A DNA stretch of 64,000 bases from an uncultured Mediterraneibacter sp. GTDB lineage: Bacteria; Bacillota; Clostridia; Lachnospirales; Lachnospiraceae. The stretch lies in assembly GCA_944384505.1 (NCBI GenBank), contig CALWTQ010000137.1, positions 1 through 64,000 on the forward strand, in the 5' to 3' direction. A program made the translations under genes and the position numbers. Positions 58,328 to 64,000 of the stretch are shown piece by piece (the first letter of the stretch is position 1; the number at the start of each line of letters is the position of its first letter). A model generated the notes under the pieces. The model had not been told where the DNA came from, did not search any database, and saw only the letters and a list, made by a program, of their open reading frames with translations.

Positions 58328-59257
58328 TTATTCGGCGTCTGCAATAAGATTAACATTCTCCTCAAGAGGCTGTGAAAGATCCACAGCCTCCATGTATTTG
58401 GCATTTGATTCTCCATTGATCGTGAACTGCACTTTCTGCGTCTCTGTTCCCTCTGTCAGAGAATTCACGATCGAGTAGACTGTCAGTTCCGGCAGGATAT
58501 CATAAGTTCCCATCAGAAAAGTACTGTCAAAATTCACATAGCAGGTTCCATCCTTTATCGTAACGCTCAAAAGATTTGCGTCCGGATTGATCGTAGGGTA
58601 CGCGTCGCTGCTCTCCGGACCCTGCATCAGTTTCTCCACGATCAGCTTTTCCTTTGGCACATTGCTGCTGTATCTGACATTCCTCTTTTCCGCCACCAGA
58701 TAGCTGCCGCTTTCATCCGCGAAGTAAAGCGTCAGAGTGTCCGTCTGGTACGTGGTAGGGGATGAACCTGTATTCTCCACGAAATCATCCGCGTTCATCA
58801 GGCCCACAAGCAGGCCGTCTCTGTCTTTGAGCGGCTCCTCATCCACGGTAAATGAAACCGCATTAATCCCGCTGATCCGGATCAGCGACTGGACAACAGC
58901 TGCCCGGATCAGCTTCTCCTCCAGCGGTTCAATCTTTGTATACTCCCCACTGAAATCCACGTCCAGTATACTGCCATGAAGGCTGCATTTCTGAACCTCC
59001 ACCTCTTTTGGAATCGGGGTCGTGTAGTCGATATCTTCTGCCGGTCTCTTTAACTCTTCCAAAACACTCATGGCCTTTTCCTGTACGTCCCCGTCCGGAA
59101 TCTCATAAGAGATCTTAATAAGTCCGGTTCTGTCTCCATTCAGAGCGTAAATGAAAGGATCATCTTTCCCGACCCCTGTCCGTTTCGCACATCCGGGCAG
59201 TGCCAGAGCAAGCGCCAGGCAGAGGCATATCACGAATATATTTTTCTTCTTCCTCAT
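58328..59257 (-). CDS. GerMN-domain lipoprotein
   Basis: The product is 309 residues with a lipoprotein signal (MRKKKNIFVICLCLALALALPGC) and two GerMN domains (EVEVQKCSLHGSILDVDFSGEY and LLSVTIKDGTCYVNFDSTFLMG regions). The family includes GerM and LpqB-type proteins; the latter partner sensor kinases. It directly follows the kinase gene and precedes comEC, so it may modulate that sensor at the membrane. Ribosome binding site AGGAGG. Confidence 0.88.
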   Translation of the reverse strand: MRKKKNIFVICLCLALALALPGCAKRTGVGKDDPFIYALNGDRTGLIKISYEIPDGDVQEKAMSVLEELKRPAEDIDYTTPIPKEVEVQKCSLHGSILDVDFSGEYTKIEPLEEKLIRAAVVQSLIRISGINAVSFTVDEEPLKDRDGLLVGLMNADDFVENTGSSPTTYQTDTLTLYFADESGSYLVAEKRNVRYSSNVPKEKLIVEKLMQGPESSDAYPTINPDANLLSVTIKDGTCYVNFDSTFLMGTYDILPELTVYSIVNSLTEGTETQKVQFTINGESNAKYMEAVDLSQPLEENVNLIADAE

Positions 59258-59291
59258 CCTGTCCTCCTATCCGTTACTGTTCACGGCCCTC

Positions 59292-60767
59292 CTATCCTGC
59301 CACGTAGGTTAAAGGAATCCTTACTGTAAATGTAGTCCCCTCCCCCTTATTGCTGTAGACGCGAATTGAGCCTCTGTGAACGATCACCGCGCTCCTGGCA
59401 ATAGCAAGTCCGAGGCCTGTCCCGCCGATCTCCCTCGAGCGGGACTTGTCCACACGGTAAAAGCGCTCGAAGATATGTTCCTGGTCTTCCTCCGGAATAC
59501 CGATTCCGGAATCCTCCACCTTCACATAGAAATACTTGTGGTCAGCGTTCAGTGAAACATGTACCCAGCCGTTCTCCCGGTTGTACTTGATGGCATTCTC
59601 CACAAGATTTGACACCGCCAGGGTAAACTTCATCTCATCAATCTCCGCATTCACCGGGCGGAATGTCTCCAGGACTATTTCCACGGACTGTTTCTCCGCG
59701 ATAGGCTTTAACCGCTTTAAAATCTGCTCCAGCAGTTCATTAATATTGACAGACTGGATATTCATGGTCTGCCCGCTCCGGTCCATTTTCACAAGGGAGA
59801 GCAGGTCTGTTATGATCTGGTTCTCCCGGTCGATCTCCTTTGCAATGTCTCCCATAAACTCCTGGTACATCTCCACAGGAACATTCTCCTGCTCCAGAAG
59901 AGAGTCCGCCAGCACCTTCATGGAAGTCATCGGCGTTTTCAGCTCGTGGGACACGTTGGAGACGAACTCCTCCCTGGATTCGTCCAGAAGTTTGAGCCTC
60001 CCGAGCATCTTATTAAAAGCCTCGCTTAGCTGCCTTGTCTCCGTAAATGTGTCCACATGCAGCACATCGTCACTGTACCCCTCGCTTACATTCTCAATCG
60101 CCCCTGTAATCTTGTGGAGAGGGCGTACCATGCCGTCTGCAGAAAACACGGCAAGTATGGCAAGCACAAGCAGGACAATGGCTATAATTAAGCCCCCGTG
60201 AGTATAGAATACCTGGAGAGTAACCTCTATGCTGTCTGTGGAAACACTGGCAAGCATGACACCGGCCACATTTTCCCCGGCCACATCCATAATGGGGGAA
60301 GTCACTTCAATATAGTGGCTGTCCCTGTCATAATAATTCGTTGTCTCTCCCCGCATACAACGGACCACATTTTCAGAGACATCGGTTTTCCCTTCATCCA
60401 GCCCGTATGTATCTGTGACTACATTTAAGTTCTTGTCAATAATCATGACCCGTCCGCTGTATATATTTGTAAGCTGCGTCAGGCTCGCATTGATCAGCTC
60501 AGACGAAGGATCCGTAAGGTATCCATAGCTGTTCAGCTGATCGCACAGAATTGTACACTGGTTCTGGATTTCCGCAGTACGAAGCTCTACTGCCCGTGAT
60601 TCATAGAATTTTGCGATTCCGAAGAGCACCGCCATGCATGGCAGGAGCCCTGCCAGCATGACGATCAATATCAGCCGGAACCGCATGTTCTTAAAGATTT
60701 TGTCTCTGAGTCTGAAATGACCTTTAGCCCTGGAAATAATAACCCACTCCCCACTTTGTATGTACAT
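59292..60767 (-). CDS. Sensor histidine kinase (PhoR/WalK/MtrB-like)
   Basis: The product is up to 491 residues; a start at the methionine near 60686 (MRFRLILIVML) is also possible. A transmembrane helix (LILIVMLAGLLPCMAVLFGI), an extracytoplasmic sensor of about 130 residues and a second helix (LIIAIVLLVLAILAVF) are followed by HAMP, HisKA with SHELKTPM (phosphorylated His) and HATPase (NLVENAIKYN, DSGIGIPEED, GGTGLGLAIA). It is translationally coupled to the regulator gene. Confidence 0.93.
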   Translation of the reverse strand: MYIQSGEWVIISRAKGHFRLRDKIFKNMRFRLILIVMLAGLLPCMAVLFGIAKFYESRAVELRTAEIQNQCTILCDQLNSYGYLTDPSSELINASLTQLTNIYSGRVMIIDKNLNVVTDTYGLDEGKTDVSENVVRCMRGETTNYYDRDSHYIEVTSPIMDVAGENVAGVMLASVSTDSIEVTLQVFYTHGGLIIAIVLLVLAILAVFSADGMVRPLHKITGAIENVSEGYSDDVLHVDTFTETRQLSEAFNKMLGRLKLLDESREEFVSNVSHELKTPMTSMKVLADSLLEQENVPVEMYQEFMGDIAKEIDRENQIITDLLSLVKMDRSGQTMNIQSVNINELLEQILKRLKPIAEKQSVEIVLETFRPVNAEIDEMKFTLAVSNLVENAIKYNRENGWVHVSLNADHKYFYVKVEDSGIGIPEEDQEHIFERFYRVDKSRSREIGGTGLGLAIARSAVIVHRGSIRVYSNKGEGTTFTVRIPLTYVAG

Positions 60768-61410
60768 ATTTTGGTTCGCTCGGATTTAACTCAATCTTCT
60801 CCCGAAGCCGCCGGATATGGACATCCACAGTTCTCGCGTCGCCCGGATAATCATATCCCCACACAAGATTGAGAAGATTCTCCCTGCTGTACACTTTGTT
60901 CGGATTCATGGCCAGAAGTTCCAGAACATCGAACTCTTTTGCCGTCAGATTAATCTCCCGGTCTCCGATAAATACTCTCCTGCTCTCACAGTCGATCTTC
61001 ATATTTCCTTTTATGAGTACCGGGCTTCCCGCCGGTTCTTTCCGCTTGGAAGTGCGGCGCATGATCGCCTTGATCCTCGCCTTTACTTCCAGGATATTGA
61101 ACGGCTTTGTGATATAATCATCCGCGCCGTATTCCAGTCCCAGTATCTTATCCATATCCTCACTCTTGGCTGTCAGCATCACCACCGGCATGTCAGAGAA
61201 TTCTCTGATCTGCTGGCACACCTGGAACCCGTCCATTTTCGGCAGCATCACATCCAGAAGAACCAGGTCATATTCGCAGTTTTTCGCATACTCGAGCGCT
61301 TCCTCGCCGTCATAGGCACAGTCCACTTCCATGCCCTCCTGTTCCAGACTGAACCGAATCCCTTTCACGATCAGCTTTTCATCATCTACAACCAAAATTT
61401 TCTTACCCAT
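60724..61410 (-). CDS. Response regulator, OmpR/PhoB family
   Basis: The product is 228 residues. The receiver domain has KILVVDDEKLI, phosphoacceptor Asp in LVLLDVMLPKMDG and the conserved Lys in YITKPF. The winged-helix DNA-binding domain ends with RTVDVHIRRLREKIE and YVHTKWGVGYYFQ. It pairs with the kinase downstream. Its place between comEA and comEC is unusual and suggests that this operon responds to an envelope signal. Confidence 0.94.
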   Translation of the reverse strand: MGKKILVVDDEKLIVKGIRFSLEQEGMEVDCAYDGEEALEYAKNCEYDLVLLDVMLPKMDGFQVCQQIREFSDMPVVMLTAKSEDMDKILGLEYGADDYITKPFNILEVKARIKAIMRRTSKRKEPAGSPVLIKGNMKIDCESRRVFIGDREINLTAKEFDVLELLAMNPNKVYSRENLLNLVWGYDYPGDARTVDVHIRRLREKIELNPSEPKYVHTKWGVGYYFQG

Positions 61411-61433
61411 ACTCCTCTTTTCCGACTCCTGTT

Positions 61434-62138
61434 TTAAACCGTTATGTCATCTTTTATTTTATTAAATACGCCTTCCTTGATCCCCTGTATCTGCATCAGT
61501 TCCTCAATACTTCCGAACTTTCCGTTCTCTTCCCTGTAGTCCAGAATACTCTGTGCTTTCGACTCGCCGATCCCGGTAAGGGTCATAAGCTCCTCTTTTC
61601 CGGCCGTATTAATATTTACTTTTTTATTCTCCGATCCTTCGGTTACGGTTTCCCCAACCCCTGCGCCCTGTTCCTGAAATTCCTGTGCGGTCGGAACCCG
61701 GATCTGCTCTCCGTCCGATACGGTTCTCGCCTGGTTCACCGCATCCGGAGCCGCCTCCCCGGTCAGACCTCCGGCAAGCTGTATCGCTTCAAACACCCGG
61801 GCGCCGCTTCTTAATTCATATACTCCCGGAGCGTTCACCGCCCCGCACACATACACATAGACTTTCTCTCGCGTATCCTGTGCATCCGCACTGCCTGCAT
61901 TCTGTGAGGGATCCGAGCTGTCCCCTGTCTCTTCTGCTGCAGATCCATCTTTCCCCGTTCCTTCGGGACTGCTCTCTTCTGAATCATTCTCCGCAGAAAT
62001 GCTGAGCTCTTCAAGGCTGTCCTCCTGTTCTTCCGCACAGCCGGCTGAAAAAAAGCAGAACAGAACAGCCAGAGCCACTGCAAGCGCGGCTCCTGTTCCT
62101 GATTTCATTTTATATTTATTGCTGTTTTTCTCTGACAT
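61434..62138 (-). CDS. comEA: ComEA competence DNA receptor
   Basis: The product is 234 residues. It has an N-terminal hydrophobic anchor (GAALAVALAVLFCFFSAGC, also lipobox-like), an acidic linker, an SLBB domain (KVYVYVCGAVNAPGVYELRSG) and a C-terminal pair of helix-hairpin-helix motifs (KVNINTAGKEELMTLTGIGESKAQSILDYRE) that bind double-stranded DNA. It delivers DNA to ComEC, whose gene is interrupted 3 kb away. It is the first gene of the host operon. Confidence 0.93.
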   Translation of the reverse strand: MSEKNSNKYKMKSGTGAALAVALAVLFCFFSAGCAEEQEDSLEELSISAENDSEESSPEGTGKDGSAAEETGDSSDPSQNAGSADAQDTREKVYVYVCGAVNAPGVYELRSGARVFEAIQLAGGLTGEAAPDAVNQARTVSDGEQIRVPTAQEFQEQGAGVGETVTEGSENKKVNINTAGKEELMTLTGIGESKAQSILDYREENGKFGSIEELMQIQGIKEGVFNKIKDDITV

Positions 62139-62194
62139 AATATTTCTCCCTCTCTTTTACCGGGAGAAATCCCCTTTTTATGCCGGACAATAAT

Positions 62195-62223
62195 ATTGTA
62201 ACGAATTTTTATCGGAATTACAA
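62195..62223 (-). promoter_or_regulatory. Candidate promoter of the comEA operon
   Basis: On the minus strand TTGTAA (62223-62218), 17 bases, TACAAT (62200-62195), about 57 bases before the comEA start. A palindrome ACAATTAATTGT overlaps the upstream flank (about 62226-62237). No terminator-like T run separates the genes down to comEC, so one transcript for comEA, the two-component pair, the GerMN gene and comEC is plausible. Confidence 0.55.
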
Positions 62224-62345
62224 TAGACAATTAATTGTTTGTTACATAATTACAGACTTATTACATTTTTGTTACAGCAATGTGCTTTTCCTATTTCCCG
62301 TCCACTCTCCTAACTTCCCTTTTCCTGATGTTCCGGCGGCCCCCG

Positions 62346-62777
62346 CTACTCCCACTGGAAAATAGTTATACCGGCTATAGCGAGCAGAAGCCCGCCCACC
62401 TTTCTCCAGTCCAGCGGTTCCCTGTCCATGCCGAACAGCCCGAACAGCTGGATCAGATAGGCAACCGCCAGCTGCGCGATCACGATCAGCAGGGCAGACT
62501 TTGCCGGGCCCAGGGCGTCAATGCTCTTAATTACAGTCCAGGTGATCCCCGCTCCGATCACACCACCTAAAAGCATGTATTTCGGCTCTACCCGGGCAAT
62601 CGCTGTCACGCTGTCGCGCCCGGTAAAGAACCACACCGCGAGACAGACCGCAAAGGCGGTGAGCTGCACCCAGCCGTTGCTGACCCATACCCCTGTCGTC
62701 TTTGTCACCTGCGTGTTAAATACTCCCTGAATGCTCATCAGCGCCCCGGATAACAGGGCAATTAAAAAACCAGTCAT
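62346..62777 (-). CDS. DMT-family small membrane transporter (YdcZ/DUF606 type)
   Basis: The product is 143 residues from ATG 62777 after CGGAGG. It is almost entirely hydrophobic, with about five transmembrane helices (FLIALLSGALMSIQGVFNTQV, LTAFAVCLAVWFF, YMLLGGVIGAGITW, ALLIVIAQLAVAYLIQLFGLFG, GGLLLAIAGITIF). The GxxMSxQGxxN start is typical of the YdcZ family. The substrate is unknown. It is unrelated to the competence operon. Confidence 0.87.
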   Translation of the reverse strand: MTGFLIALLSGALMSIQGVFNTQVTKTTGVWVSNGWVQLTAFAVCLAVWFFTGRDSVTAIARVEPKYMLLGGVIGAGITWTVIKSIDALGPAKSALLIVIAQLAVAYLIQLFGLFGMDREPLDWRKVGGLLLAIAGITIFQWE

Positions 62778-62895
62778 CTTCCATACCTCCGTGCAGTTCC
62801 CTGCTTTTTCGCAGCGTACTCTATTACACATTAGTATGTCCCATGACCGGTTTCTTATGCGCTTCTCCTGTCTTCTGTGCCCTGAGGCGCAATAT

Positions 62896-64000
62896 TTATG
62901 CCAGAGCCTTCTTCAGCTTTTGAATCATCTCATCGATGTGCTTCTCTTCCACAATCAGAGGCGGAAGAAGCCGGAGCACATTCCCCTCCGCCTGAATCAC
63001 AAGCAGGCCTTCTTCCACGGCCTTTTGATTCACCTGCGCGACAGGCTTTGAGAGCGCAATTCCCTGCATCAGGCCTTTTCCTTTCCGCTCTGTGATGCAG
63101 TCTGTCTGCTCCGCAAGCTCGTCCAGACGTTTTGTCAGATAGGGGGCCACCTTGTTGACATGCCCCACAATATCGTCCCGCTCAAAGATCTTAATCACAG
63201 TCTTTACCGCAGTACATGCCAGCGGATTCCCCCCGTAAGTCGCGCCGTGATCTCCCGGCTTCAAGGAATATTGGGCAACCCGTTCCGTCATGGCAAAGGC
63301 TCCCACAGGGATTCCGTTTCCTATTGCCTTTGCCATGGTCATAATATCCGGCTTCACGCCAAATCCCTGCCATGCGAACATGCTTCCGGTTCTTCCCATG
63401 CCGCACTGTACTTCATCACAGATCATAAGGATATCGTTCTCATCACAGATCTTACGGATTCCCTCCATAAATTCCTGTGTGGCGAGATTAATCCCGCCCT
63501 CGCCCTGGAGGGGCTCTAAAATAATCGCACATGTCTTGTCATTTACAAGTGCTTTCACGCTGTTAAGATCGTTAAACTTCGCGAATTTTCCCCCCGGCAC
63601 CACAGGCTCAAACGGCTCGCGGTAGGCATCGTGCCCGGTCACGGACACTGCGCCGAAACTTCTGCCGTGGAAGGAATGTTCCATGGCAATGAACTCATAC
63701 CTTCCGGTTCCTTTTGTATAAGCATATCGTCTCGCCGCCTTTAACGCGCCCTCATTTGCCTCGCTGCCACTGTTTGTAAAGAACACCCTGTCCATGCCGC
63801 TGATCCGGTTCAGCTCTCTGGCCGCCTCGCCGCAGCTTTCATGGTAATAGAGATTTGAGATGTGATACAGCTTGTCAATCTGCGCCTTTAACGCTTCATT
63901 CAGCTCTCTGTTGCCGTATCCGAGGCCGGTCACTGCAAATCCTGCCGCAAAGTCCAGATACTCTTTTCCCTCTGTATCATACACATACATTCCCTCTCCG
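62896..64000 (-). CDS. argD: Acetylornithine aminotransferase (start beyond window)
   Basis: At least 365 residues of a class III PLP aminotransferase are visible and the gene runs off the right edge. Motifs include FFTNSGSEANEGALKAAR (phosphate binding), MEHSFHGRSFGAVSVTG, the Asp in LMICDEVQCGMGRTG and the PLP lysine in MTMAKAIGNGIPVGA. The FHGRSFG and TYGGNPLAC stretches fit ArgD, the step from N-acetylglutamate semialdehyde to N-acetylornithine. Other arg genes would be expected beyond the window. Confidence 0.92.
   Translation of the reverse strand, partial: GEGMYVYDTEGKEYLDFAAGFAVTGLGYGNRELNEALKAQIDKLYHISNLYYHESCGEAARELNRISGMDRVFFTNSGSEANEGALKAARRYAYTKGTGRYEFIAMEHSFHGRSFGAVSVTGHDAYREPFEPVVPGGKFAKFNDLNSVKALVNDKTCAIILEPLQGEGGINLATQEFMEGIRKICDENDILMICDEVQCGMGRTGSMFAWQGFGVKPDIMTMAKAIGNGIPVGAFAMTERVAQYSLKPGDHGATYGGNPLACTAVKTVIKIFERDDIVGHVNKVAPYLTKRLDELAEQTDCITERKGKGLMQGIALSKPVAQVNQKAVEEGLLVIQAEGNVLRLLPPLIVEEKHIDEMIQKLKKALA

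Noticed and set aside
1-64000. CRISPR array, tRNA or rRNA genes
   Set aside because: No regularly spaced repeat array and no cloverleaf or rRNA-like stretch was noticed; the att site is in a protein gene rather than a tRNA.

Overview
The window reads as the chromosome of a low-to-moderate GC Bacillota, most likely a Lachnospiraceae-type clostridium. The evidence is strong Shine-Dalgarno sites before most genes, the phage gene families present, and the comEA / two-component / GerMN / comEC order. This placement is inference from gene content, not from a marker gene. Almost all of the window (about 1865-57633) is one integrated siphophage that has split the DNA-uptake channel gene comEC. The 5' part of comEC lies at 57608-58318 and the 3' part at 117-1871, both on the minus strand. 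Joining them at a GG dinucleotide restores a continuous ComEC of about 810 residues.

Layout. 1-1871: comEC 3' fragment. 2010-9549: an AT-rich accessory block holding a nucleoside-deoxyribosyltransferase/TIR-like effector with a zinc ribbon, small regulators, and a tightly coupled five-gene operon. That operon encodes a serine recombinase whose zinc ribbon is replaced by an unfamiliar C-terminal module, two smaller proteins that repeat this module, and two ParB-like proteins. 9590-12425: two overlapping large serine recombinases. 12574-29858: a complete late module on the minus strand (amidase, holin, tail tip, Dit, tape measure, tail chaperones, major tail protein, connectors, HK97 capsid, ClpP-type protease, portal, terminases) interrupted by a lipoprotein moron with its own promoter. 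29934-38779: amidoligase and gamma-glutamylcyclotransferase genes, DUF-type small genes, two orphan DNA methyltransferases, HNH nuclease, MazF-type toxin and a late-gene activator. 38783-47967: replication module (SNF2 helicase, VRR-NUC, VirE-type primase-helicase, PolA, DUF2815, DUF2800). 48022-53622: early and immunity control with two ImmA/IrrE metallopeptidases, a cI-like repressor, operator-rich divergent promoters and a secreted DNA-entry-type nuclease. 54126-56909: a restriction-modification cassette (Vsr, HindVP-like endonuclease, 5mC methyltransferase). 57608-64000: comEC 5' fragment, GerMN lipoprotein, sensor kinase, response regulator, comEA, a small DMT transporter and argD.

How it works together. 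The prophage is a GC-richer phage core flanked by AT-rich cargo at both att ends, and both ends carry defence-like genes. A sequence CGAATATGTG recurs in the immunity promoter region and in the leaders of two distant phage genes, which suggests one repressor regulon. Integration inactivates transformation, and precise excision by one of the three serine recombinases would restore comEC. The most novel-looking element is the recombinase / module paralogue / ParB operon at 4802-9549.
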